Program-made: the position numbers and the translations under genes
Part shown: positions 27,103-35,116 of the stretch, piece after piece
Numbering within the stretch: the stretch's first letter is position 1
Layout of the letters: each line of letters starts with the position of its first letter
Origin: UBA1046 sp012511325
Lineage (GTDB): Bacteria; Bacillota; Clostridia; Saccharofermentanales; DTU023
Assembly: GCA_050951925.1 (NCBI GenBank)
Contig: JBMNJZ010000001.1
Span: 1,426,001-1,490,000, forward strand
Length of the DNA: 64,000 nucleotides
Direction of reading: 5' to 3'
The notes under the pieces: generated by a model
The model's database searches: none
What the model was told of the DNA's origin: nothing
The model's input: the letters and a program-made list of their open reading frames with translations, nothing else

Positions 27103-27933
27103 ATGAGTTATGCTGACAAAATCTTTGTTGAAAACTGCAGAACCATTTTAAACGAGGGCATTAGTAATGAGGGTACAGCTATTAGACCTCGCTGGCAGGA
27201 CGGTACTCCTGCCTATTCAATCAAAAAATTCGGCCTTGTCAATCGCTATGATCTAAGTAAAGAGTTTCCACTTCTTACTTTAAGGCCAATCAATTGGAAA
27301 GCTGCCTTGCGCGAGATTCTCTGGATCTGGCAGAAAAAATCCAATATTATTGCCGAGCTCGGCAGCAAGATCTGGGATCAATGGGAAATGCCTGACGGCA
27401 CGATCGGCAAGGCCTACGGTTACCAACTGGGGCAAAAGCATATCTATCCTGAGGGAGAATTTGATCAAGTTGACCGTATTCTTTGGGAATTAAAGCATAC
27501 TCCGTCCAGCCGTCGTATGCTGACCAGTCTGTTTAATTTCGCAGATCTGCATCAGATGGCACTATATCCTTGTGCCTGGAGCATGACATTTAATGTCGAA
27601 GGCGACAAACTCAATGCCATTCTTAATCAAAGATCGCAGGATATGCTTGCTGCCAATAATTGGAATGTAGTTCAGTATTCTGCATTGGTAATGATGATTG
27701 CTCAAGTTTCGGGATTCCAACCCGGCGAATTTATCCATGTCATTGCGGATGCCCACATTTACGATCGACATATTGAGCTGGTGGAAAATGTTATATCTCG
27801 CCCTGCTTTTACTGCTCCTGTATTCAAAATTGATCCCGCAGTTAAGAATTTCTATGACTTTACTATTGACAGCTTTGAGGTCGAGGATTATCAGCATGGC
27901 GATAAGATCGGCGCCTTCCCGATTGCCGAATGA
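27103..27933 (+). CDS. thyA: thymidylate synthase
   Basis: Makes dTMP from dUMP using methylene-tetrahydrofolate. The catalytic cysteine lies in ALYPCAWSMTFNV, followed by LNQRSQDMLAANNWNVVQYSALVMMIAQ and the dUMP site HIYDRHIEL; the N-terminal folate/dUMP loop is AIRPRWQDGTPAY. At 276 residues it is normal. It is 22 bases upstream of the DHFR fusion gene, which recycles its dihydrofolate product. Confidence 0.95.
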   Translation: MSYADKIFVENCRTILNEGISNEGTAIRPRWQDGTPAYSIKKFGLVNRYDLSKEFPLLTLRPINWKAALREILWIWQKKSNIIAELGSKIWDQWEMPDGTIGKAYGYQLGQKHIYPEGEFDQVDRILWELKHTPSSRRMLTSLFNFADLHQMALYPCAWSMTFNVEGDKLNAILNQRSQDMLAANNWNVVQYSALVMMIAQVSGFQPGEFIHVIADAHIYDRHIELVENVISRPAFTAPVFKIDPAVKNFYDFTIDSFEVEDYQHGDKIGAFPIAE

Positions 27934-27955
27934 AAAACAAACTTAGGGGAATCTG

Positions 27956-29494
27956 ATGAAAATAGTAGTAGCTTGTGATCGCAACTGGGGAATCGGTTTT
28001 GAGGGCAACCTCTTGGCGCATATCAGGGGTGATTTAAAGCGCTTTCAAGCAATTACTGCTAATAATATTGTTGTCTATGGCCGCAAATCTCTTGCTACTT
28101 TTCCCGCCGCACAGCCCCTAAAAAACCGTCTTAATCTGATTCTGACCACAGATAAGAATTTCTCTGCACCCCCGGCTTTAATTGTTTACAGCCTGCCGGA
28201 ATTATTGGCACTGCTACAGAAATTAAAATTGCAATTTGCAGAGAAAACTATTTTTATCATTGGGGGGGCAAGTGTTTATGAACAATTGCTGCCTTACTGT
28301 GATGAGATCTTTTTGACTGAGATCGATACGGAATTTGTTGCCGACAGTTACTTTCCTGATCTGACAAGATATGAGAATTGGCACAAGTCCAATGTAGAAT
28401 CCTGGCAAGAAGAAGAAGGTCTCAGATATCGCTATGTCAACTATAAACATATTAGAAAACTGACAATACGCAGGCTAGTCCTTAGTGATGCTTCAGAGTT
28501 GGCAAAACTAGGTCTGGCAGGTCTGCCGACTACAGCTAAGCAACTGCGTTCATTGTTTAGACTCTGGAATCAAGCCGACAGCGGCAGCATCCTTTATTCA
28601 ATACTCGACCGGGGTAATGTAATTGGCTTGGCACGGGTAGTCCAACCTGTATTGAATAGTGACTTAGTCTGTCTGAGCTGGCAGACGCCTCATTCCCTTA
28701 CACAGTCTGATTATGAATCAATAATTGATCAGGTTCTTAGTTTTAATTCTGAGTTTTACAGACTAGAAGTTATTTCTGAGCTGGAATTGGCAAACTCAGA
28801 AAAAACCTTAGCGCTATTGGGCACCAAAAGCGGTCAACATGCCCCCGCCTATTGCAAAACAGTGTTTCGACCGGATCGCGCAGGCTTGGCAATTGCCTTC
28901 GTTCCCTTCCGTTCTTTTGGTTACTTGACCATCAAAGCATTGGCAACGGAGGCCAGGGTAGTAGAAATCTCTTTTTGGCGTTCAGACGAAATCCTGGCTG
29001 ATCCCGATCTCCTTTCTGCCGCTGAGCACTTGGGTTTGATAGACAATAACGGCAGGCCAATTTTAGAAGACTCTGATCGGACAATATATGCCGGTGAGTT
29101 AAATCGGGATTATCTAATACAAGTTAGTGCTGATTTGCTGAATTATTTGTCCGGCAATATTGCGTCCCCTCCGATTCAATATGAATTACTACAGTCAACT
29201 GAATTCCAGCGCAGAGTTTGGCAGGAAATTATGAACATTCCCTATGGCAGCACCGCCACCTATGAGCAGATAGCCGCCCGGGTAGTGCCGGAAGCTGAGA
29301 ATCATCAGAACTATGCCCGAGCGGTTGGGAATGCTTGCGCGGCCAATCCCCTGCCTTTAATAATTCCTTGTCATAGGGTTATTGGCAAAGACAGCAATTT
29401 GGTTGGTTTTAGCGGCGGCGTAGATATAAAAGATTATCTTCTTAATCTTGAAATGCAAAATGCCCAAAAACTCTTCCGGTCTTTTGATGAATAA
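27956..29494 (+). CDS. dihydrofolate reductase / GNAT-like / DNA alkyltransferase fusion
   Basis: One 512-residue frame. Residues 1 to about 163 are a complete DHFR (WGIGFEGNLLAHIRGDLKRF, VYGRKS, FIIGGASVYEQLLPYCDEIFLTEI). Residues about 168-310 may be a GNAT acetyltransferase-like unit (LTIRRLVLSDASELAKL start); this is a weak call. From about 320 to 505 is an Ogt/MGMT-type methylated-DNA-protein-cysteine methyltransferase: IPYGSTATYEQIA, the helix-turn-helix with ARAVGNACAANP and the acceptor Cys472 in IPCHRVIG. No stop or frame change occurs at the joints. The ATG follows AGGGGAATCTG. It partners thyA in folate cycling; the repair part is an odd addition. Confidence 0.87.
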   Translation: MKIVVACDRNWGIGFEGNLLAHIRGDLKRFQAITANNIVVYGRKSLATFPAAQPLKNRLNLILTTDKNFSAPPALIVYSLPELLALLQKLKLQFAEKTIFIIGGASVYEQLLPYCDEIFLTEIDTEFVADSYFPDLTRYENWHKSNVESWQEEEGLRYRYVNYKHIRKLTIRRLVLSDASELAKLGLAGLPTTAKQLRSLFRLWNQADSGSILYSILDRGNVIGLARVVQPVLNSDLVCLSWQTPHSLTQSDYESIIDQVLSFNSEFYRLEVISELELANSEKTLALLGTKSGQHAPAYCKTVFRPDRAGLAIAFVPFRSFGYLTIKALATEARVVEISFWRSDEILADPDLLSAAEHLGLIDNNGRPILEDSDRTIYAGELNRDYLIQVSADLLNYLSGNIASPPIQYELLQSTEFQRRVWQEIMNIPYGSTATYEQIAARVVPEAENHQNYARAVGNACAANPLPLIIPCHRVIGKDSNLVGFSGGVDIKDYLLNLEMQNAQKLFRSFDE

Positions 29495-29619
29495 TCCCAT
29501 CGTATTTTGATAAATAAAGTCGCCGCAAATTATACCATCTACTCTCACATGGAAAAATTTAAGTGATATGATTAGCAATAGCTAAGGTGTAAATATGATT
29601 GGGCGGACAGTTCGATTGA

Positions 29620-29648
29620 TTGACAGAACGCCCTTAAAACAGTACAAT
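29620..29648 (+). promoter_or_regulatory. tRNA-Pro(CGG) promoter
   Basis: TTGACA (29620-29625), 17 bases, TACAAT (29643-29648), followed after eleven bases by the mature tRNA 5' end. This is a strong consensus-like promoter. Confidence 0.75.
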
Positions 29649-29659
29649 TCCATAGAAAT

Positions 29660-29735
29660 CGGGGTGTGGCTCAGGTGGTAGAGCGCTTGGTTCGGGACCA
29701 AGAGGCCGCAAGTTCAAGTCTTGTCACTCCGACCA
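29660..29735 (+). tRNA. tRNA-Pro (anticodon CGG)
   Basis: A 76-base cloverleaf with acceptor CGGGGTG/CACTCCG (one G-U pair), anticodon arm CTTGG-TTCGGGA-CCAAG (anticodon CGG, G37), T-loop GTTCAAGTC and encoded CCA. It reads CCG only, complementing the UGG isoacceptor at 9986. Confidence 0.97.
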
Positions 29736-29741
29736 AGCAAA

Positions 29742-29788
29742 ATGCCCTTGGAGGAAATTGCAGTTTGTCAAGGGCATCTTTGCTTTTT
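29742..29788 (+). terminator. terminator after tRNA-Pro(CGG)
   Basis: ATGCCCTTG (29742-29750) pairs with CAAGGGCAT (29769-29777), followed by CTTTGCTTTTTT. The remaining 220 bases up to the LysR gene hold AT-rich sequence and, I assume, its promoter, but no other gene. Confidence 0.75.
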
Positions 29789-30007
29789 TATGCAGTTTGT
29801 GGTGTCAATTTTTCTTAACGGTGATAATCCCTCGTCTATGCTCGGGGATCTTTGTATTCTCACTGCGCCTATCCCGTTGCATATGATCGTTATATACAAA
29901 TATATAATTCCTAATCTAGCTAATATTATGATAAAGTAATACTGGCAATTACAATAGCGAATGTTTGTCATGTAATGCATGATAATTCCAGATGAAAGGT
30001 TCTTCTC

Positions 30008-30874
30008 ATGGATACTAATATACTTAAATACATGGCTTTTATTAAAACTGTGGAGACAGGCAGCTTTACTAAAGCTGCTGCCGCTCTTAATTATTCACAG
30101 TCTGGTATTAGCCGGATGATCAACGACCTGGAGAAAGAATGGGGCATTGCTCTAATGGAGCGAAGCAGAGCCGGAGTGCACCTAACCTCGGATGGAATGC
30201 AACTTCTGCCTCATGCCAAAAATCTCTGTGCCGCCTATCACAAATTGCAAATGCAAATTGATGAGTTGAGTGACCTGCAAGCCGGTCTGATTCGCATTGC
30301 AGCCTTGACCAGCGTCGCTACCCATTGGCTGCCGAATATCATTAAAGAGTTCCAGAAGGACTATCCAAATATTGACTATGAGCTGGTTCTGGGGGATTAT
30401 AACGAAATTGGAGAGTGGGTATCCGACGGTGCGGTGGATTGCGGTTTCACGCGCCTGCCCACACTACCGGGTCTAGAGACAATTTTTCTCGATCAGGATA
30501 AGAATATAGCCATTTTGCCTGAGGGACATCCTCTGGCAGGTCTTGACAAAGTTCCGGTAGCTTCTTTATGTGACTACCCTTTCTTGCTCCTGGAAAAAGG
30601 CTCTAAGGCTGAAATTTCTGAAATATTTGAAAGTTACGGTTTGACACCGAAAATATTCTTCACCACCTGGGATGATTATGCCATTATGTCTATGGTTGAA
30701 AGCGGCCTGGGTATTAGTGTCCTGCCACAATTAGTATTGAAGCGTGTTCCCTACCGAATAGTTCTCAAAGAGCTGGATGTTCCTGCTGCTCGTGATATCG
30801 GACTTGTCCTTAAAGACAAGAAAACCGCTTCTTTAGCAGTCAAGCGGTTTCTTGATTATTTGCACTATAGATAA
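30008..30874 (+). CDS. LysR-family transcriptional regulator
   Basis: A 288-residue regulator. The N-terminal winged helix (FIKTVETGSFTKAAAALNYSQSGISRMINDLEKEWG) is followed by a periplasmic-binding-like effector domain from residue about 90 (IRIAALTSVATHWLPNIIKEFQ...). The effector is unknown. It is a single gene between the tRNA and a convergent membrane-protein gene, so its target is not evident from position. LysR regulators often control a divergent gene; none is present here. Confidence 0.92.
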   Translation: MDTNILKYMAFIKTVETGSFTKAAAALNYSQSGISRMINDLEKEWGIALMERSRAGVHLTSDGMQLLPHAKNLCAAYHKLQMQIDELSDLQAGLIRIAALTSVATHWLPNIIKEFQKDYPNIDYELVLGDYNEIGEWVSDGAVDCGFTRLPTLPGLETIFLDQDKNIAILPEGHPLAGLDKVPVASLCDYPFLLLEKGSKAEISEIFESYGLTPKIFFTTWDDYAIMSMVESGLGISVLPQLVLKRVPYRIVLKELDVPAARDIGLVLKDKKTASLAVKRFLDYLHYR

Positions 30875-30887
30875 TTCCGAGCCGGCA

Positions 30888-30914
30888 AGGATTAAGCAGA
30901 ATACTGCTAATCCT
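30888..30914. terminator. possible bidirectional hairpin between convergent genes
   Basis: AGGATTAAGCAG and ACTGCTAATCCT form a nearly perfect stem between the LysR gene and the convergent HAAS-domain gene. No clear T-tract follows on either strand, so termination is probable but unproven. Confidence 0.45.
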
Positions 30915-30921
30915 CACTGTT

Positions 30922-31887
30922 CTAATCATCTGTCAGGGTTCTTTGATATACAGTCCAGGTATCCAGAATCAAAACAATGGCAAATAAGCCAATTACAGTA
31001 ATCGCAGATACTTTCTGATTCATGGCGTCTAGATACGATTTAATAACAGCTATTTTTACAACATTGAAAAAGAAAAGCGCCGCTGAACCAAAGGCCAGCA
31101 GATTTGTCACAATATTGGCCGCAAATATAAGCTTATCCCAGCGGGGATGCACCAGGCGTACGATAGATTCAAGAATAATTACACTAAAAAAAATCATAAT
31201 CCATGGCCATAAACCCTGCCAGTTAGGATTTGCTTGCACCAATACCTCAGAGATAAAACCGGAAGCAGAAACGGAAGCAATTCGGACCAGAAGCTCCGGC
31301 AGATACATCAGCAAGATCATTGCAAAAGCATTAATAAGCAAGGAAAGCACAGTTTTAACTCTGGAGATCCGATTTTTATCTGTCTGGCTTGGCATTAAAT
31401 CAGCTACCGTCCATTCCTGGCCCTTGATAGGTATCTGCGTCTTATCCATGACCAGATACACAATGAATGTGATTAAAGATGCATACATAGTTGCTTCAAC
31501 AATATCGTATTCTCTCAGGAAGACAATTTTCTCCATACAGCTGTTTAAAGTCACGGCAAAAAAAGCTATTGAAATAATCAGGTAAATAGCAATGGTAGCC
31601 CAGAGTATAGCAGGCAGAGTGCGCACAAACGATTTATAATAGACACCCTTCAGCAAACCTTTGCTTTTCCCAGCTTTTTTAGCCGCTAATTCCCGAGGAT
31701 CGCCCAACTCATTGAGAACATCTTCTACAGCTTTAAACTCATGTATTCCCTGAGCCAGCTTAGTCTGATATAGCTCCTGAACTTCGTGTTCTAACTTATT
31801 TCTCTCTTCGGCACGAATTTCCTCCGGCCAACTCTTAGCATATCGATCTAAGTACCGCATCATAAGATCCTGAGCACTAATCTGCAT
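30922..31887 (-). CDS. HAAS/DUF1700-like domain membrane protein
   Basis: A 321-residue protein. The first 90 residues resemble the HAAS signalling domain (RYLDRYAKSWPEEIRAEERNKLEHEVQEL, ending in VLNELGDPRELA), and about six membrane helices follow (near 105-130, 140-160, 195-215, 240-260, 275-300 and the end). HAAS proteins often pair with PadR regulators; none is adjacent. The ATG at 31887 follows GGGAGGATTGTG; the 33 extra codons upstream in the open frame are not supported. Function unknown. Confidence 0.7.
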   Translation of the reverse strand: MQISAQDLMMRYLDRYAKSWPEEIRAEERNKLEHEVQELYQTKLAQGIHEFKAVEDVLNELGDPRELAAKKAGKSKGLLKGVYYKSFVRTLPAILWATIAIYLIISIAFFAVTLNSCMEKIVFLREYDIVEATMYASLITFIVYLVMDKTQIPIKGQEWTVADLMPSQTDKNRISRVKTVLSLLINAFAMILLMYLPELLVRIASVSASGFISEVLVQANPNWQGLWPWIMIFFSVIILESIVRLVHPRWDKLIFAANIVTNLLAFGSAALFFFNVVKIAVIKSYLDAMNQKVSAITVIGLFAIVLILDTWTVYQRTLTDD

Positions 31888-32032
31888 CACAATCCTCCCA
31901 ATATAAAATTTTGCGTGAAGCCATTTTATCAGTATTGGATCATTATTGATAGTTAATATAGGTAATTGCACCTGAATTATCTTCAAAATTTAGTGTGTTT
32001 TTATACATTACGTTGATTTGGTTCAATAATAC

Positions 32033-32061
32033 TTGACCTTTTTTGATCTCAAACGTACGAT
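32033..32061 (+). promoter_or_regulatory. promoter of the TrpXYZ-type operon
   Basis: TTGACC (32033-32038), 17 bases, TACGAT (32056-32061). It starts a leader of about 220 bases before the first transporter gene. The 402-base stretch 31888-32290 holds this promoter, a leader peptide, several hairpins and a terminator. Confidence 0.65.
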
Positions 32062-32087
32062 AATCGACAATACAAAAGGAGAACCTT

Positions 32088-32144
32088 ATGAGACAACGAT
32101 CCAGCAGCTTCAACTTTTTTTGCTACCTGAGACGACGTCTGTAG
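32088..32144 (+). CDS. Phe/Tyr-rich leader peptide of the ABC transporter operon
   Basis: Eighteen codons, MRQRSSSFNFFCYLRRRL, with ATG seven bases behind AAAAGGAG and a TAG stop. Three Phe and one Tyr codon fall within codons 8-13. The last codons (ACGTCTG) can pair with CAGACGT (32163-32169), which otherwise belongs to a strong downstream hairpin, so the position of the ribosome could change the fold. Placed after a promoter and before a terminator ahead of an amino-acid-type ABC transporter, it looks like a ribosome-mediated attenuator responding to Phe or Tyr. The Arg run near the end is an alternative stall site. Confidence 0.7.
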   Translation: MRQRSSSFNFFCYLRRRL

Positions 32145-32155
32145 TCGGGTTCACT

Positions 32156-32216
32156 CGGGATGCAGACGTACGTCTAGCATCCCGGTGGCTAAAAACCAGC
32201 CTTCCGGGAGACCGGA
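32156..32216 (+). promoter_or_regulatory. leader hairpins between leader peptide and terminator
   Basis: Two strong hairpins: CGGGATGC...GCATCCCG (32156-32184) with AGACG/CGTCT inside, and CTTCCGG-GAGA-CCGGAAG (about 32201-32218). The GACCGG in the second can instead pair with CCGGTC of the terminator's 5' arm, and the 3' arm of the first (ATCCCGGT) can pair with ACCGG..GGGAT of the second. These mutually exclusive pairings could link ribosome position to the terminator. Confidence 0.55.
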
Positions 32217-32233
32217 AGGGATCAAGTAATTGC

Positions 32234-32270
32234 CCGCCCGGTCAACAAAAATTGACCGGGCGGTTTTTAT
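32234..32270 (+). terminator. attenuator terminator of the TrpXYZ-type operon
   Basis: Twelve-base perfect stem CCGCCCGGTCAA / TTGACCGGGCGG with a six-base loop and TTTTT, ending 20 bases before the first transporter gene. As it lies between promoter and first gene it must be conditional. Confidence 0.85.
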
Positions 32271-32290
32271 TCTCCGCAAGGGAGGAAACT

Positions 32291-33346
32291 ATGAAAAAGC
32301 ACTTAGTACTGATTTCTTTACTAGTAGCACTGGCATTGCTAGCCGGTTGTACTCAGTCCGCCAACAAGGCTGACTCTCAAGAAAAAGATCCGAGTCAAGA
32401 GATCAATGCGCCAAATGATGACACTGAACAAGTTGATGCAACTACCGATAGTGCCGGCACCACTGTCGTTGACAACAAAGTAATTAAAATTGGCATTTTA
32501 CAGCTTATGGCTCATGAATCACTTGATTCTGCCTGTACAGGCTTTCTCGACCGCCTGGCGGAAACCGGCTATAGAGATGGAGAAAATATCTCTGTAATCA
32601 TGCAAAATGCTTTCGGTGAACAGGCCAATCTCAAGAGCATGGCGGAAAAGCTTTTGCGGGAATGCGACTTGGTTCTGGCAATTACCACTCCTGCTGCACA
32701 AACAGTGGTAGGTTTGTCGCCAAGTATTCCTGTTCTCTTTACAGCCGTTACCGATCCGATAGATGCGGGATTGGTAGAAACACTGGAACAACCCGGGCGC
32801 GAAGTTACAGGCACCAGTGATCAAGCTCCCGTAGATCGCCAGATTGATCTCTTGCTCTCATTGAAAGAAATGTCACATATCGGTTTGATTTACAACGCCG
32901 CCGAGCCGAACTCCGTTTTACAGGCCGCAGAGGCCGAAGCTCAGATTGAGAAAGCGGGTAAGAAGGTAGTCGCAGTCACAGTAGCTTCTACAAATGATGT
33001 CCAGCAGGCAATGACAACATTAGTAACCAAAGTTGATGGCATCTACATACCTACTGACAATACAATGGCCAGTACAGCCGCGGCAAGCGGCATGATTGCG
33101 CAAGAAGCCGGGATCCCTATTGTAGCGGGTTCTATCGATCAGACTGCAGTGGGCGGAACCGCAACTATCGGCATCAGCTATTATGACTTGGGCAGGCAAA
33201 CTGCTGACCAGGCTCTAAAAATACTGACCGGAGAAAAGAAAGCTTCCGAAATCGCGGTTGGTTTTGCGGATAATCTGGAATTATTCGTCAATCAAGAATA
33301 TGCGGTTGCAATCGGGATTGATCCGGATTCAATAACAATTCCCTAA
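32291..33346 (+). CDS. ABC transporter substrate-binding lipoprotein (TrpX/ABC_sub_bind type)
   Basis: Receptor lipoprotein with a signal peptide and lipobox LLAGC (Cys20), an acidic linker, then the ABC_sub_bind fold (IGILQLMAHESLDSACTGFLDRL, LAITTPAAQTVVG, PVLFTAVTDPIDAGLV, GIYIPTDNTMASTAAA). Members include TrpX, which binds tryptophan or other aromatic amino acids. The open frame reaches back to 32033, but that passes through the leader; the ATG at 32291 follows GGAGGAAACT. The Phe/Tyr-rich leader suggests an aromatic substrate, which is inference. Confidence 0.9.
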   Translation: MKKHLVLISLLVALALLAGCTQSANKADSQEKDPSQEINAPNDDTEQVDATTDSAGTTVVDNKVIKIGILQLMAHESLDSACTGFLDRLAETGYRDGENISVIMQNAFGEQANLKSMAEKLLRECDLVLAITTPAAQTVVGLSPSIPVLFTAVTDPIDAGLVETLEQPGREVTGTSDQAPVDRQIDLLLSLKEMSHIGLIYNAAEPNSVLQAAEAEAQIEKAGKKVVAVTVASTNDVQQAMTTLVTKVDGIYIPTDNTMASTAAASGMIAQEAGIPIVAGSIDQTAVGGTATIGISYYDLGRQTADQALKILTGEKKASEIAVGFADNLELFVNQEYAVAIGIDPDSITIP

Positions 33347-33357
33347 GGAGATTACAC

Positions 33358-34248
33358 ATGCTGAATATTATCCTCTCATCAGTATCTCAAGGTTTCCTTT
33401 GGGCAGTGATGGCGATAGGGGTATATATTATGTATCGCATACTCGACATCGCTGATTTGTCCGCTGAAGGCACATTCCCATTAGGCGCAGTAGTTGCCGC
33501 CAAAGCAATTGCGACCGGATTATCTCCCTGGCTGGCAATTGCTTTGAGCCTGATAGCGGGGATGATCACTGGAATTATAGCAGGATTCATACACACAAAG
33601 CTGAAAATACCCGGTTTACTAACAGGCATACTTGTCTTGACAGGACTTTATTCGGTTAATCTGCGAATTCTCGGTGCGCCAAATATAACATTGCTGGGGA
33701 AAGAGACAATCATCTCACAGTTGCGCACTATAGTGGACAATCGAAATGTTGCGGCTCTGATTCTGGGAACCACAATCACTTTGATTATTACGCTGATACT
33801 AATCCTCTTTCTGAAAAGCGAAGTAGGACTGGCCTTGCGGGCAACCGGCGCCAATGAAATTATGGCAGTTGCCAATGCAATCGCTACAGATTCAATGAAG
33901 ATAATCGGTTATGCTCTGGCTAACGGAACTATCGCACTGGCCGGTGCTCTGCTAGCGCAAAATTATGGTTATGCTGATGTTGGAATGGGAATCGGAACCA
34001 TAGTGATCGGGCTGGCCTCGATAATTATCGGTGAGAGATTGTTGGGAGCTTCTTCACTATTACGCTCATTACTGGCAGTCGTATCCGGTGCCGTTATTTA
34101 TAGAATCGTAATCGATACCGTACTATATCTCGGTGTCAATCCTCAGGATATCAAGCTTTATTCTGCCATTGTACTCGCCATTGTGCTCTGGTTGGGCCAC
34201 CGTACCAAGGAAAACAATTTGGGAAGGGGGAAATCTTATGCTGCTTAA
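33358..34248 (+). CDS. ABC transporter permease (TrpY type)
   Basis: Membrane subunit of the same importer: about eight to nine helices of the LivH/branched-chain type, opening MLNIILSSVSQGFLWAVMAIGVYIMYRILDIADLSAEG. The ATG follows AAGGAGATTACAC, 11 bases after the receptor gene. The frame overlaps the ATPase gene by 11 bases. Only one permease is encoded, so it would act as a homodimer, as in the TrpXYZ and BMP-like families. Confidence 0.9.
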   Translation: MLNIILSSVSQGFLWAVMAIGVYIMYRILDIADLSAEGTFPLGAVVAAKAIATGLSPWLAIALSLIAGMITGIIAGFIHTKLKIPGLLTGILVLTGLYSVNLRILGAPNITLLGKETIISQLRTIVDNRNVAALILGTTITLIITLILILFLKSEVGLALRATGANEIMAVANAIATDSMKIIGYALANGTIALAGALLAQNYGYADVGMGIGTIVIGLASIIIGERLLGASSLLRSLLAVVSGAVIYRIVIDTVLYLGVNPQDIKLYSAIVLAIVLWLGHRTKENNLGRGKSYAA

Positions 34249-35008
34249 ACTTGATTCAGTCAAAAAAACCTTTTGCTCGCAGACAGTAAATGAAACTGCT
34301 GTTTTGGCCGACTTAACCTTTTATGTCGAAGAGGGAGAATTTATCTCTATTCTCGGCAGCAACGGCACAGGTAAATCAACTCTTTTGAATTTAATTGCCG
34401 GGATTGAACGTCCCGACGAGGGAGAAATAGAGTTTTGCGGCCAGAATGTATTGAAACAATCGCCTCGCAAGTTGGCCGCTGACATTGGACGAGTCTTTCA
34501 GGATCCCAAAAGCGGAACCGCGGGAAATCTATCCATTCAGGAAAATCTGGCAATTGCCTCCCGGCGCGGGAATAAAAACACTCTGCGTCGCGGCGTTTCT
34601 CCCCAAGCTAAAGCTAGCTTCAGGGACGCCCTGTCAGATCTTGGTCTTGGTTTAGAGGATCGACTTTCCACACCGGCAGGAGTTCTCTCCGGGGGACAAA
34701 GACAAGTCTTGACACTTTTAATGGCGACGATAAAAAAACCGCGACTGCTTTTACTTGATGAGCATACGGCAGCACTTGATCCTGCAACCAGCCAAATAGT
34801 ATCGGAGATGACAGACCGCATAGTTAAACAATATGGGCAAACTACGCTTATGGTCACCCACAATGTCGATGCTGCAATAAAGTACGGCAGCAGATTGATC
34901 ATGTTAAATCGAGGCCGGATTGTAGCTGATGTCAGAGGTAATGAGAAACAGTCCCTATGTAAGGATGAAGTGCTAGCACTTTATCATAATGAATTGGATT
35001 GGGAATAG
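34238..35008 (+). CDS. ABC transporter ATPase (TrpZ type)
   Basis: ATPase of the importer: Walker A GSNGTGKS, signature LSGGQRQVL, Walker B LLLLDEHTAALDP, switch His in VTHNV. 257 residues. A longer open frame begins at 34133 inside the permease gene, but the ATG at 34238 follows GGGAAGGGGGAAATCTT and opens the normal N-terminus MLLKLDSVKKTF. Last gene of the operon. Confidence 0.93.
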   Translation: MLLKLDSVKKTFCSQTVNETAVLADLTFYVEEGEFISILGSNGTGKSTLLNLIAGIERPDEGEIEFCGQNVLKQSPRKLAADIGRVFQDPKSGTAGNLSIQENLAIASRRGNKNTLRRGVSPQAKASFRDALSDLGLGLEDRLSTPAGVLSGGQRQVLTLLMATIKKPRLLLLDEHTAALDPATSQIVSEMTDRIVKQYGQTTLMVTHNVDAAIKYGSRLIMLNRGRIVADVRGNEKQSLCKDEVLALYHNELDWE

Positions 35009-35040
35009 CAGAAGCTCTAAGTCCGAATGATTGAGCAAAA

Positions 35041-35071
35041 CAGGGGTCGTTCTAAAATAGAACAACCTCTG
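35041..35071. terminator. hairpin between convergent operons
   Basis: CAGGGGTCGTTCTA and TAGAACAACCTCTG pair with a short AAA loop. T-rich bases follow weakly on both strands (TGTTCTGC, TGTTTTGC). It lies between the TrpXYZ-type operon and pnp, and probably stops transcription from both sides. Confidence 0.6.
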
Positions 35072-35116
35072 TTCTGCAAACAATGGTACCGTTGTTAATT
35101 CAAAATGCGAACAAGC

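Noticed and set aside
32062..32290. Trp T-box upstream of the TrpXYZ-type operon
   Set aside because: Several hairpins are present, but no T-box antiterminator sequence; the leader peptide explains the region better.
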